From positions 54,398,001 to 54,462,000 of the forward strand of contig NC_069662.1 in the NCBI RefSeq assembly GCF_027244095.1: 64,000 bases of DNA, written 5' to 3'. The notes below the pieces were generated by a model, which saw only the letters and a list, made by a program, of their open reading frames with translations, made no database searches and had not been told where the DNA came from. Positions within the stretch are counted from its first letter, which is position 1. Each line of letters starts with the position of its first letter. The translations under genes and the position numbers were made by a program. Positions 21,530 to 32,498 of this stretch are shown piece after piece. This stretch comes from Hemicordylus capensis. Taxonomy: Eukaryota > Chordata > Lepidosauria > Squamata > Cordylidae.

Positions 21530-21625
21530 GTTTATATTTGGGTTCAGTTTTTCAGAACAAAATTCTGAACCAGTTTTTCAGTTCAGGTTCAGTTTTGGTT
21601 TGACTCCTTACTGGAAAATTGCTGA
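21530..21625. repeat. hAT-like terminal fragment
   Basis: GGGTTCAGTTTTTCAGAAC, then TTCAGGTTCAGTTTTGG resembles the subterminal wording of the TAGGGRTGTGC hAT elements in this window. No terminus or target duplication is visible. Confidence 0.3.
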
Positions 21626-22555
21626 AAGTGGTTGGTGGGCCACTCGGCTGTGTCTGGTATGTGCAAATTGGCTCATGTGATCGGCATCTGTGGTTATGGC
21701 CTGCGGCCAAGGGCAACAGCATGTTAAGAAGCAAGAAATCAAAGGCAAGGAGAAGCAGAGTCAGGCTGATCTGGGTTGAAAGTAGCAAAGTAAAGTGGAA
21801 AGGGGTTTTTGCACATAGTAGAAAGCTGATAATATGGCTTCAAAGAAAACTGAAGGTGGAATGAAAGAATCCACATTGCCTGTGCGCTCTCACACGCTCA
21901 TTCACTCTCACACTCACACACACCTCCCTTGAATGGGGACGATTTTTTCACCTTCAACTATAAACACCTGCAAAACCTATTTGACCAAAGAAGACACTGT
22001 GCTATAAAAATGACTTTGCACAGCATGAACGACAATGGCTCAATCATACCACTTTCAGCTCTCTGGAATCAGAAAAAAAATCTAACATTCTATCTTTATC
22101 CTAGATTGTAGAATTTTGCAAATGTTCAGTATTTGCTTTTGAACTTTGGTTTGAGAGCTATTTTAAGAAGGAATGTAAATCTTTAGCCTTTTTCTTGTAT
22201 ACTTGTTTTTACAACATAGAAACACAGAAAGTAATGGATGATGAACAGGAACAAATTAAAACTAAACAGCAGCAACAGGAAATTAGCAGAAACAGAGGAA
22301 GCTCAGGTGCAGCTTACAAACTGTGGTGCTGGAGTGAAGAAGATTGTTAATTATACGTTATGACATTGAATAAGGAAAATAGAGGCCAAAAAGTTCATTC
22401 TCTAGGGCCTGCAAACATTCTGTGGCTGCATCTGAGTGGAACCATGTGGCTGAGAGGCAGATCATGGGTGTTTCCAGATGAAGAAATAAATATTCTGTTT
22501 GAAAATGGAGGTTCTTACCTCTTCTCCATGATGCATTCGGATGATGTCACTAACC
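21626..22555 (+). other. Intron, unassigned
   Basis: AT-rich sequence without recognised exon or element. Confidence 0.35.
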
Positions 22556-22676
22556 ATCACACAATTTCACAGCACCATCTGCTGGCCATTTGCTACCAAT
22601 CTGTGATGGTCTCAAAAGACTTGATTCCCATCATGGATTGGTAGCAAATGGTCAGCAGGTAATGCTGTGAAAGTTC
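22556..22676. repeat. Short imperfect palindrome (hairpin)
   Basis: The left arm (CCATTTGCTACCAATC, TCTGCTGGCC) pairs with the right arm (GATTGGTAGCAAATGG, CAGCAGGTAATGCTGTGAAA) around a ~20-bp loop. It may be a miniature DNA element; no target duplication was found. Confidence 0.55.
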
Positions 22677-22789
22677 ACAGTGACCAACAAACTTGTCAGA
22701 TCACCCCATGGAGAAATTGTGCAAACTTCAATTTTCAAATAGAGTTGTTCTCTGTTGGCAATACCCCATGTCTTGCATTCAGGAGAGTC

Positions 22790-22912
22790 CAGGTGTAATC
22801 TCTAGCATCTTAGTTAAGGCTTCAGGGCTGAGAGCAGCTGTAAATTGGAGTAGACCGTACTGGGCTGAATGGACCAGTGTTTGACTTGGTATAAGACAAT
22901 TGCATATGTCCA
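22790..22912 (+). mobile_element. SINE 3' fragment
   Basis: GTAGACCGTACTGGGCTGAA, GGACCAGTGTTTGACTTGGT and TGCATATG follow the tail of the 5S/tRNA composite SINE family. The head is missing. Confidence 0.5.
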
Positions 22913-23032
22913 TAAGAGAGCAAGCTCAACAGAGAGCAATACAAGTGGTGTTTTTTATTCGGGGGTGGGGAAAAAAAGTAGAAACACAAAAAGCCTATTT
23001 TCCATTTTCCTTTCCTTTGTCCCACCTTGCAG

Positions 23033-23137
23033 ATTGCAAGCCAGGGAATCCCAGAATCTGGCTATGGCAAAAGGCTGTTTGCTATATCAGTGAGTGCAGT
23101 GGTAACGATTATCATTTCAGTCATTTGCCTGTTTGAG
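23033..23137 (+). CDS. LRRC37: LRRC37-like exon: transmembrane segment
   Basis: A 105-nt exon between TTGTCCCACCTTGCAG and GTAAGC, phase 0 at both ends. It reads IASQGIPESGYGKRLFAIS and then VSAVVTIIISVICLFE. The SGYG-KR-LFAISVSAVVT part matches the mammalian LRRC37 segment that reads VPGYGY-NKLILAISVTVVV. It has about 21 hydrophobic residues and so is a single-pass membrane helix. The positively charged residues sit before it and the acidic Glu after. Confidence 0.88.
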
Positions 23138-23309
23138 GTAAGCTAAAAATGCATTTTGAAGTTGGATTTATTTACCGCCATATCCAAGGGCTTGGGATGG
23201 GAAGTGAATGTCCCTAATAACACAGTCCCCTCCAGCTGAGGAAGAACTACTTTCACATCTGTCTTGAGGATCAAAATAATGAGGTTACTAAGGTGATGGC
23301 AAAATTCTT

Positions 23310-23482
23310 TTATGTTGCTATCAGACTAAGATCTTGTTTAAGGTCTTATTCATAGGAGCTATTGCTTTGTCCTGTTTATTATGTATTATATTATCGTTTG
23401 CATATTGTGTTTTTAATCCTTTTTTAATCTCTGTATGTTCTCTGTATGGCCTATGGCTGTAAAAAATTGAATTGATTGACAG
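23310..23482 (+). repeat. LINE 3' end fragment
   Basis: TTTTTAATCTCTGTATG, GGCCTATGGCTGTAAAAAA and TTGAATTGATTGA resemble the 3' end of the LINE at 14573 (reading CATAGACCGTAATAAAC then TTGAATGAATGAA). Confidence 0.45.
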
Positions 23483-23874
23483 GGGATATGCCAAATACTC
23501 ATGCTTTGTAGAGAGCTTTAATTTGAGCCAGAGTTCATCCTGCCTCAACTTCTGGTGAACTCAGATGCTGTTCCTAATCCCAGAGCTCAGACCTGAAGAG
23601 TGCAAATACAGTAGGGCCTCTGAGCACGTTCAAGTGTCATTCCATTACCCCTGACTAACCACAGGCATTTCCTCACAACAGGGATTAGAGTTGGGAGATC
23701 CAAGCAACAATGAGCTCCAACACCTCTCTTTTTTAGGACGACTATAATTATAGGAATGCTAACAGACCAATTTCTTGGTTGCCCGCCCAAATCATTGGCT
23801 CTGGCCAGCTGCAGGAAATCTTTATGTGGTGGTTGGTTGCTCATGATCTTTCCTCTCTTTTTCTTGACAAACAG

Positions 23875-23924
23875 ACCTGCTCTCAGCGTTCTGCAACTAA
23901 GGATGGCACCCCTCAAGAAAAATG
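23875..23924 (+). CDS. LRRC37: LRRC37-like exon: juxtamembrane tail
   Basis: A 50-nt exon between TTTTTCTTGACAAACAG and GTAAGC. In phase 0 it reads TCSQRSATKDGTPQEK and leaves two bases that complete a Trp codon with the next exon. Its Arg/Lys followed by Asp/Glu pattern fits the stretch directly after the membrane segment in LRRC37 proteins. Confidence 0.65.
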
Positions 23925-24362
23925 GTAAGCCTTGCTCAGGAATGCCTGGTCTTCTGTGATTCTGCAGTCTTGAGACTCCACACATAGAACCTGGTCTCAA
24001 GCGCAGGATTTCGGTGTCCACTTCCATGTTAAAAAAGAACAAATCAATTATTTAGGCCTTAAGGCAGTGGATGAAAAGTTGAATGTATGCAAACAGTGTC
24101 TGCCAAATCCTCCAGTGTTCAATGGGCAGAGCTTCTGTGTGCTGCATAAGCCTCTGGCCATGTTCTTTAGCTACCCACACATTCCCCAGCCTTCATATTC
24201 CAAAACCTCTCCTCCTATTGTCATTATGCCCTTCTCCGTTTTTGTTATTTCAGTGTACAAATCTATCCCATGTGCACAATTTGCACAACCTTTTTCATGT
24301 ATGGGAAAATTGGTATGCCAGTTGTGACTACTACATATCACCCATTTCTTTGAGATAACGTT

Positions 24363-26742
24363 AAGGCTTGCGCATTTTGTATTTTTTCTATTTTGATTTG
24401 TACCAAATCTGAAACAACCCCATTTTGTATTTTGTCCAAAATGAAGCCTTCCAAATCATCCCAGTTTTGTTTTGTATCCGAATTAATCCGGATCTGAATT
24501 AATTCAGATTTAAAAATGGGCCACATGGTCAAAGGAGTGGGTGGGGGTTATAGTGCCCAATGAGTGGAAGCTACCACAAAAATTTCAAAGGAATTGGGCA
24601 AACTGCTGATATTTGGTGAATTTTTGAAGTTTGCGCATCTGTCATATTTTCCCCATAGGGTATGATGGAGGTTTCAGGAAAAGTATAGCTTCATGTGGGG
24701 GGGGGAGGGGTGGCCCAGAGTGGAATGTGGTTGGTGGTAGTGCCGAGTTGGTACAAGGAAGCTACCACAATTTTTTAATAGGAATTTGGCAAAGGGCTGA
24801 TTTTTTAAAGAATTAATGAAGTTACACATCTTTCATATTTTCCTCATAGGGTATAATGGAGGTTTCTGCAGTCCCATAACTCCACTTGAAGGGCACTGGG
24901 GTGGCCCAGAGCAAGTGGCGGTGTAGTGCACATAAGGTGCCAACCACCCACATGAGTTACCCACCCATGAAGTACAGGGTTTTGTTGTTCTAGAGGTGTT
25001 CTGAGAGTAGATTCTCTAGTAGCATATGAGAGTGGATGCATGGTTTTTTAATTAAAAATCTCATTTGCTACCAGAGAATCTAAACTCAACACTTCAGAAA
25101 CAACAAAGCCCAGTACCCCAATGGGTTAGCAATCCAGGGGGGTGGTTGGCACCCTCTGTGCACTACACCACCATTTGCTTCAGGCCATCCCAGTGCCCCC
25201 CAGGTGGAGTTATGGGGCTGCTGAAACCTCCGCTATTCCCTATGGAGAAAAATCTTAAAGACGTGTAAACCTCAAAAATTCCTAAGAAATCAGCCCTTTG
25301 CCCTATTTGTAATCTGGGTACACCACCCTTGGGGCACTGCCACCCAACCCACTGTTTTGCCCCTGAAGCCCCACATAAACAAGTTGAAAGAGTGAAGAGA
25401 ATGATGAACAACAACGACACTTAATTTTTTGGCACAGTTATTTGAGAATTTTGCATAGGGTGGGAGCCTGTCCCTGTGGCACTAGCTCAGCAGCACAACA
25501 CATTTGTGGATTCAAGCAATCTTTCAATAAAAACACTCCCTCCCCATGGAACAGTGACCACAGGTCATTTGAGATCGCAAGATAGACCAATGAGCCAGCA
25601 TGGTGTAGGGGTTAGAGTGCTGGACTAGGACCAGGCAGACCCGAGTTCAAATCCCCATTCAGCCATAATACTAGCTGGGTGACTCTGGGCCAGTCACTTC
25701 TCTCAGCTTAACCTACTTCACAGAGTTGTTGTGAGGAGAAACCTAAGTATGTAGTACACTGCTCTGGCCTCCTTGGAGGAAGAGCGGGATATAAAATGTA
25801 AAAAATAAATAAAAATAAAATAAAACTGCCTTGGTACTATGGAACAGTTTCAAATGTTCATTTAACTGAAGTGGAGTGAGCTGGAGCCCAAATAAATCAG
25901 TCTACTATTCAGAATTGTTGAGATTTATCATCACTGCATTTAAGAAAGTGCAAAACCATGGATCATGGTTACAAGAAAGAGAGAAGCAACGAAGATTCCT
26001 GGGGATGTAAATAGATTGACAGGTGTATTCCCCACCCCTCTCCTTTTGTCTCTTGTAGTCCCATGTGGATGACCTGTTCCTGCAATGGCAAAAGTTGTGA
26101 ACCACTGGCTTAGACATCATGTCACACCAAATTACATTGTGGCCTAAATTACATTAGACTGCTCAACTTGGGCATCAAAACTTAGACACCAGTATAAATA
26201 ATAAAAATCAGAAGAAAAACAAAAGAGCTCTTCAAAGGAGCCCTGAACAAGTCAAGAGATTCTTTCTAAACCTTTGGAAAGAAAAACCTGTATAATTTCA
26301 GAACTTTCCTAAGCAGCTTCTCGAAAACCTTCTCCACACAGTTTATACCATGGCTTTTAGCAAGAGCTTTGGAATTGTATTGAGCTCCCAAAGATATTTG
26401 GGTATTTCTGTCTCAAAATCCTGTCTTCTAAATCCCTTTGCAAGGTCAGTTTGCATTTCAGTTACACTGAATACAACACATACTTACCTAAACCATTTTT
26501 GCATATCTTATCTTCTGCTAATCATTCAATGCCTCACCTGGAGTGAAGAGAATCAGAGAAATCAATTTGAATTGCAATGCTTTTCCGAAGAACAAAGCAT
26601 TCTGTCTGAAACACAGTCATTTCAATTTGGAAACAAAAATCTCTGTTTTTTAATTCTTGATTTTGTTTTGGTTACAAAACCTCTGAAATTGCCATTTTGG
26701 GGCACAAAACATTTTGTACCCAAATCGAAATGCACAAGCCTA
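24363..26742. mobile_element. hAT-type foldback element (2.4 kb), with nested SINE
   Basis: Termini AAGGCTTGCGCATTTTG and, in reverse complement, TAGGCTTGTGCATTTCG. A perfect 8-bp duplication ATAACGTT flanks it (24355-24362 and 26743-26750). The interior holds a long near-perfect palindrome centred at about 25053 (arms about 24880-25050 and 25056-25215). No transposase frame was recognised. A SINE is inserted at 25590. The same family occurs at 35096, and the subterminal wording is shared with the hAT at 61338. Confidence 0.85.
25590..25826 (+). mobile_element. tRNA-derived SINE nested in the hAT element
   Basis: Full structure: GCATGGTGTAGGGGTTAGAG head, GAGTTCAAATCCCC B box, GGGTGACTCTGGGCCAGTCA centre, GAGCGGGATATAAAATG and an AAATAAATAAA tail. 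It inserted after the hAT element. Confidence 0.82.
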
Positions 26743-26916
26743 ATAACGTTTCAGTTTGTTCCATTCTCTCCCTCCTCCATCTCCCCTGCTAACTTGGCAA
26801 AGAGGCCCCTTTTAACATGATGATTCTCTTTATTTAGCAGGGGGAGAGTAACTGGCCCACCACCCCCAGCACAGTACCTCCAGTGACTGTTGCTGGTGTC
26901 TGTCTTATGTTTCTTT

Positions 26917-27055
26917 TAGATTGTGAGGCCTTAGGGGACAGGGATCAATCTTATTTGTTTGTAATATCTCTGTGTAAATCGCCTTGAGCCATTTTTGGAA
27001 GGGCAGTATAGAAATCAAATGAATGAATGAATGAATGAATGAATGAATGAATAAA
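26917..27055 (+). mobile_element. CR1/L2-type LINE 3' end
   Basis: CTTAGGGGACAGGGATCAAT, GTAAATCGCCTTGAGCC, TTTTTGGAAGGGCAGTATAG, then a GAAT-type simple repeat (about 27018-27052). Only the 3' end is retained. Confidence 0.65.
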
Positions 27056-27117
27056 AAGCATTGCAAGGCAATGATCAGGCCTGGGTGTTAATTTCTTCTT
27101 TTTATTCTCCTTCAAAG

Positions 27118-27154
27118 GACCTTTCTGGGCAGAAAGAAGAAAGGTGCAAAACAG
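27118..27154 (+). CDS. LRRC37: LRRC37-like exon: basic tail segment
   Basis: A 37-nt exon between TTATTCTCCTTCAAAG and GTAAGA. The first base completes Trp from the previous exon, then TFLGRKKKGAKQ. Mammalian LRRC37 tails have a comparable GFFGFLPRKR stretch here. It ends in phase 0. Confidence 0.65.
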
Positions 27155-27526
27155 GTAAGAAGATAGCTTATGTTCTCCAGTCATCAACAGAGGTATGGAT
27201 TTTCTGGAAATGATTTTTGGAATTTATCTCAAAAGGTTTCCCATGTAAATTTCCCCTAATTTGCTTAAAATTGGTGGGGGTGGTTTCTCTCTCTCTCTCT
27301 CTCTCTTAAAAACAAAAAACAAAAAACCCACCAAAAAAACCACCAAAAACCACTGTAGCAATTTTCCTGATGCCCTAAATAGATTGAGATCTAATTTTGC
27401 AAGTTATTGATATTGATCCAACAACTCTACACCATGTTAACTTCCCTTCACTGTACCTCATATGATTTTCAAGTATCCAAACAGAAATTTTAGAAACAGA
27501 AATTTTTATCCTCACCACAGCGACCC

Positions 27527-28009
27527 ATATATGGACTGATTATACCAATTATTTAGTATTTATCTTTCCACTGCATTTGTGTGTTCTATCAACACGGTAT
27601 TCTGATTGAGATTTTCTTGATTTCAGTATAATGAAGAATCCTCAGAAGTCAAGGATATATTCAGCTGGGCAAGGTACAAATGAAAGGAATATTCTCAGAT
27701 CTGCATGGGTTGCATAACATCTCATCTTTGATTGCTCCCACACTAGCCCTTTCCTTCAGAATCACTATCTTTCATTCACTCACTTATTACTAGCCTGTTG
27801 CGTTCCAATGTTTTCAGCATCCCCCCCCCTCCTGTCTCCCCCCCCCCCCCGACTTGGTTCATGGCCATTTGCATGATTCTACAATTGTAGAACCAACCAG
27901 CAATATATGAATATATGGACTGATTATACCAATTATTTAGTATTTCTCTTTCTACTGCATTTGTGTGTTCTATCAACACGGTATTCTGATTGAGATTTTC
28001 TTGATTTCA
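27527..28009 (+). repeat. Direct 99-bp duplication of an intron end
   Basis: 27527-27625 and 27911-28009 are nearly identical, both containing TTCTATCAACACGGTATTCT and ATTTTCTTGATTTCA. The first copy is the polypyrimidine tract of the exon at 27627 and ends one base before its AG is complete. The second has CAC instead of CAG and so no acceptor. Confidence 0.85.
27627..27673 (+). CDS. LRRC37: LRRC37-like exon: acidic tail segment
   Basis: A 47-nt exon after GATTTTCTTGATTTCAG and before GTACAA, a weaker donor. It reads YNEESSEVKDIFSWA and leaves AG for the next codon. It resembles the ESQEGFFSF.RPLW stretch of the mammalian tail in its acidic start and final aromatic residues. Confidence 0.6.
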
Positions 28010-28170
28010 CGTGTTCTCCCTTTTGTATAGTGAATATAAACAGCTGCAAGCTGCATTAATCCCATGCCTTCATATATGTAGGAGTACATGCCGTCGAATG
28101 CAATGGGACTGACTTCATTCTGAGTAGACATGCATAGGAATGGGCCGTGCTTAATATCCACTTTCATAGC

Positions 28171-28310
28171 CTGGGCGCTTTCAGAATATATGCTGCAACA
28201 GTGTCATTACTATCCATTAAGTGTGCTTCCGTACTGCCTGTGTTTTGGCATTGCAGTCCCTGCACTGTCAGCAAGGTGCCGTTCACATTTCTGATGTCCA
28301 GGGGCATACC
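28171..28310. repeat. Fragment of the CAGGGCRCTTTCC miniature-element family
   Basis: CTGGGCGCTTTCAGAATATA, GTGTGCTTCCGTACTGCCTG and GGTGCCGTTCACAT match the left part of the complete element at 30118 (read on its minus strand) and the fragment at 29331. Confidence 0.5.
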
Positions 28311-29330
28311 GCTAATATGGCAAAGGGAAACGAATGCCTCCTGGCCCACAGACTCTGAGTGGCCCCCCCACCAGGCCAGTCCTTGCCCTCTCAATTCTGC
28401 CATGCAACAGAACTGTCTCTCTCTCTTCAAAGGGGAAGGGTTTTGTAGGGGGTGGGCATGGAGAATGGAGCACCCTTGTGGAGATTGGGTCTGTCTTGTG
28501 TGTTTCCTTTTTTAGACCAGTGTCTGCTCTCTGTGCTTGCAAAACTCATGAACTCTGCAAATGTCCTGGAAAAGCAAAAGCAGCAGGAACAAGAGGGAAG
28601 CTGGCGGGGGGGGGGTGTGCCTTCCTACCACCTACCTGCCTCTGTCCCTGTTGCTGCCGGCAGCAAAGGGCCAACATTTGGGCTAATGATGTTACCTCTT
28701 GGCACATGTCATTGGCCTGTGATATCATTTGCCCATGTGCCAGCTTTTTGCTGCTGATGGTGACAGGGAGAGAGAAAGAGAGAGAGGAGGGAGAGAGAGC
28801 GAGAGGCAGGTAGCGCATGGCTCCCCAAAACCTGATCTCACTGAGTGATGGGTTTTTGCTGCACACAGTCGCCCCGTGGTAGATCTGCCCCAGCCCCCAA
28901 CTCAGTGGCTCATGGAAAACACCACATGGGGTGGGCTCCTGTGAGGGCAGGTGACTATTATGCTTCCACATTCTAAAAGTAAGCCTTTGCAGACCTAGGA
29001 AGAAAGTGTGCCTCTCATTTTATATCGGGGGGAAAGCATGCCTCCACTACTAGACATTTGGGGGACATCAATCATGCCTTCATGCCTTCATTCATGCCTT
29101 CCTTCCATTCATCCTTTGGTTTTACCGATAACACAAACAGCCCTGGACAATAGAGAAATAGGTACACACAGCATAATACAAAGAATCAAAAACTTAAAAT
29201 GTGAGTTCAGTTCCAGATCAGGTTCCTCAGTTATTTTTTAACTCATCCATTCAGGAACTAACTGTACATACTGAGCACCGAGCTACACATGACATTAAAC
29301 CTGGCATTAGTAGACAGCCTTAACCTGGAA
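28311..29330 (+). other. Intron, unassigned GC-rich stretch
   Basis: Overlapping open frames occur on both strands (28164-28971) with no recognised domain, splice context or family resemblance. They are probably due to base composition. Confidence 0.35.
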
Positions 29331-29545
29331 GGCGCTTTCCAGATTAGACCCTGCAACAAGGTCAGGACGTATCTCTGAAGTGTGCTTCCACACTTCCTGT
29401 GCTGTGACACCACAGTCCCTACACTGACAGCACGGTGCCGTTCATATGTCAGATACCTTGCTTCGAATGTAATTACTGTGATTTAGTACTATGATGTTGT
29501 ATATCCGGCGTAAAGAAGTTGCTGTTTTGAGGGCTTGTTAGTCAC
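29331..29545. repeat. Fragment of the CAGGGCRCTTTCC miniature-element family
   Basis: GGCGCTTTCCAGATTAGACC, AGTGTGCTTCCACACTTCCT and GGTGCCGTTCATATGTCAGA match the element at 30118. It is followed by a SINE. Confidence 0.5.
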
Positions 29546-29548
29546 CTT

Positions 29549-29790
29549 AAGTGGCGCAGCGGGGAAATGCTTGACTAACATGCAGAAGGTTGCTGGTTCG
29601 AATCCCCGCAAGTTCTATATTGGGCAGCAGCAATATAGGGAGATGCTGAAAGGCCATCATCTCATACTGCCTGGTAGGAGGCAATGGTAAATCCCTCCTG
29701 TATTTTACCAAAAGTAAACCACAGGACTCTGTGGGCGCCAGGAGTCAAAACCGACTTGACGGCACACCTTACTTTACTTTTATTTTTGTG
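29549..29790 (+). mobile_element. tRNA-derived SINE, family with GGCAGCAGCGATA body
   Basis: AAGTGGCGCAGCGGGGAAAT head, GGTTCGAATCCCCGC B box, TTGGGCAGCAGCAATATAGG body, CGACTTGACGGCACACC tail. Near full length. Confidence 0.8.
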
Positions 29791-30117
29791 AGACTGCTCC
29801 CCCCGTTCTTTACGTTTTGAATGCGATTTGCCTGAATGGAAGCATTTTGCTGCTGTTGAGCGGCTAAGCTGGAAAGTGCCGAAATGGTTCCTCTGCAAAT
29901 CACTACTTTGGGCCCAAATGGTCGCTTTGGTATGGTGGAGAGAAGTTTCATATGAATAGAGCACAGGAGGAAAGTCTTGACTCTGCCCCTCGCTGGACAA
30001 CGCATTGCCAGATTGGGGCCCCCTGTAACTGATAGTTAAAAGGGTCTGCTTCCAGGTTGCACCTGTCTTCTAACCATGGATCTCATGTCATGTGCAGTTT
30101 GGCCATCATTTGGTCAC

Positions 30118-30249
30118 CAGGGCACTTTCCAGATTGTGAGCCTTACACCGCAAAAAGCGGTGTAAACGGCAACATTTTGTGGCCCCAAATTCAAACCACA
30201 TTAGAGAGCCGTTATAAGGGGGCAAGCCTCCTACAACGGGCAAATACAG

Positions 30250-30291
<42 letters not shown>

Positions 30292-30473
30292 AATGCAGAT
30301 GCAACATTATAGAGCTGTGACACAGCAATTAAATCAAAAAGGCAGTGTCGGATATATGAAAGGCATCTTCCTTACAACACAGGGGCTGTGATGTCAAAAC
30401 AAAGGCAGTACAGAAGCACACTTAAGGGACCCATTGTGACACTGTGATAGCGTGCAATCTGGAAAGCGCCCTG
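30118..30473. mobile_element. Miniature DNA element with 19-bp inverted ends
   Basis: Left end CAGGGCACTTTCCAGATTG and right end, in reverse complement, CAGGGCGCTTTCCAGATTG. It holds a (TG)n run at 30253-30291. No clear target duplication could be read, so the superfamily is open (hAT-like by its CAGGG start). Confidence 0.6.
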
Positions 30474-30893
30474 TCCACACACTTTGAATCAGTTATACGT
30501 TTCAAGCATAATGACAGCAAACTCTTTTGCTTGCAGAATAACAGTATTGCTTGAGTGACCTGCCCTTCACCGGCCAGATGTCACGTCACCTGCCTGCCAC
30601 TCCTGGCTCCCTGCCACCCTCCCTTCCTGTCTCCATGACCTTCTTCGCTCTTCCCCATTGGGGATGGGATTTCAAACTGCTGGTTCAGCAGTGAGGAGGG
30701 TGAAAAGGGAGCTTGTTCCCCCCACACAGCTGATCTGCAGTTCAAAATCCATCCGCATGGCAGTGACGAGGAATGGGTGCATGAAAGAGGCAGCTCTGGC
30801 CTTGTCCCCTGATGCTGCTGCCAGTGTCAAGGGTGTGGCCAGCAGCACATGGACCTCACCTCGGGCAGCATCAGCACTGGAGGTGACACTGTA

Positions 30894-31673
30894 CAGGTGA
30901 AACTCGGAAAATTAGAATATCATGCAAAAGTCCATTAATTTCAGTAATGCAAATTAAAAGGTGACACTGATATATGAGACAGACGCATTACATGCAAAGC
31001 GAGATAAGTCAAGCCTTAATTTGTTATAATTGTGATGATCATGGCGTACAGCTCATAAAATCCCCAAATCCACAATCTCAGAAAATTAGAATATTACATG
31101 GAACCAAGAAGACAAGGATAGAAGAAAAGAACAATATCGGACCTCTGAAAAGTATACAGTATACTGTGCTTGATTGGCCAGCAAACTCGCCTGACCTGAC
31201 CCCATAGAGAATCTATGGGGCATTGCCAAGAGAAGGATGAGAGACATGAGACCAAACAATGCAGAATTGCTGAAGGCCGCTAATGAAGCATCCTGGTCTT
31301 CCATAATACCTCATCAGTGCCACAGGCTGATAGCATCCATGCCACGCCGCATTGAGGCAGTAATTGCTGCAAAAGGGGCCCAAACCAAGTACTGAATACA
31401 TATGCATGCTTATACTTTTCAGAGGTCCGATATTGTTCTATTCTTCAATCCTTGTCTTCTTGGTTCCATGTAATATTCTAATTTTCTGAGATTGTGGATT
31501 TGGGGTTTTCATGAGCTGTACGCCACGATCATCACAATTATAACAAATTAAGGCTTGACTTATCTCGCTTTACATGTAATGCGTCTGTCTCATATATCAG
31601 TGTCACCTTTTAATTTGCATTACTGAAATTAATGGACTTTTGCACGATATTCTAATTTTCCGAGTTTCACCTG
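30894..31673 (+). mobile_element. Tc1/mariner-type element with long inverted ends
   Basis: The ends CAGGTGAAACTCGGAAAATT are perfect mirror images, flanked by TA on both sides (30892-30893, 31674-31675). The inverted arms are about 210-240 bp. Between them is only the C-terminal third of a transposase. It is an internally deleted, non-autonomous copy. Confidence 0.88.
31168..31396 (+). pseudogene. Tc1-type transposase C-terminal fragment
   Basis: Reads LDWPANSPDLTP, the region before the last catalytic Asp/Glu of DDE transposases. After a one-base loss near 31205 it continues in another frame with ENLWG, PHQCHRLIASMPRRIEAVIA and AAKGAQTKY. The catalytic core upstream is absent. Confidence 0.75.
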
Positions 31674-31821
31674 TATATCTAGCACTGCAGCTGAGTGACT
31701 TTGAAAAAGCTGCTGTCTTTGAGAAGTAATTGCAATGTGATGACCAAATGACTAGGGAGGAGAAGAATGCAGCCTTGAACCCCATTCATTTCTCTGACTT
31801 CTGCTTCTCTTGCTTTGACAG

Positions 31822-31872
31822 GTCACAAATGACTGCACCGTCCCCTGTTAGAAAGCCCAGTTCGAAGACACT
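31822..31872 (+). CDS. LRRC37: LRRC37-like exon: tail segment
   Basis: A 51-nt exon between TCTTGCTTTGACAG and GTGAGT. Only the phase set by the previous exon is open: SQMTAPSPVRKPSSKT plus two bases. The exon end and donor neighbourhood (GTGAGTAATTGCAGAG) recur at 37397-37440, suggesting an old exon duplication. Confidence 0.6.
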
Positions 31873-32111
31873 GTGAGTAATTGCAGAGTTCCTTATTAAA
31901 GGCTGTTACTTCTTCCCTTTCAACTAGTCATTTGGGACTACTCAGTGTAGTGACCTACACTTATTGGCAGATCCATCAAGAGGACATTTAACTGGCTCAA
32001 AATATTAATTATATTCTGCAAAGTATGTAAAGCGTTGCTCCCAAGCTAAAATTTGATGCTCCCAATCTAAAAACCTAGTGTAGAATACTATGTGCATTAA
32101 TGTAATTTGGA

Positions 32112-32400
32112 GGAGAGCTGGTCTTGCGGTAGCGAGCAAGGTCTGGCCTGGTTTGGATTTGGATGGGTGACTACATGTGTGCGCTGCCTGGTATAGGGGA
32201 GGGGGCCATAGCTCAGTGATAGAGCATCTGCTTGCATGCAGAAGGTCCCAGGTTCCCTCCCTGGTATCTCCAGGTAGGGCTGGGAGAGATTCCGACCAGA
32301 AACCTGAGAGTTGCTTCCAGTCAGTGTAGAAAATACTGAACTAGATGGACCAATGGTCTGACTCAGTGGGAGGCAGCTTCCTATGTTGCTATGTAACTAT
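32112..32400 (+). mobile_element. 5S-rRNA/tRNA composite SINE
   Basis: Head GGTCTGGCCTGGTTTGGATT and TGGATGGGTGACTAC is 5S-rRNA-like. It is followed by a tRNA-like unit (CCATAGCTCAGTGATAGAGC, then GGTCCCAGGTTCCCTCC) and the family tail (GACCAATGGTCTGACTCAGT). Confidence 0.78.
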
Positions 32401-32498
32401 GATTAGGCCTCTCTTTAAGTGGGAGGAGAGGGCGCAGTGGGAAGGCACCGCAGCCCAATTGAACTGAAAACAGTGACTGACATCCAGAGCAGCAAGAG

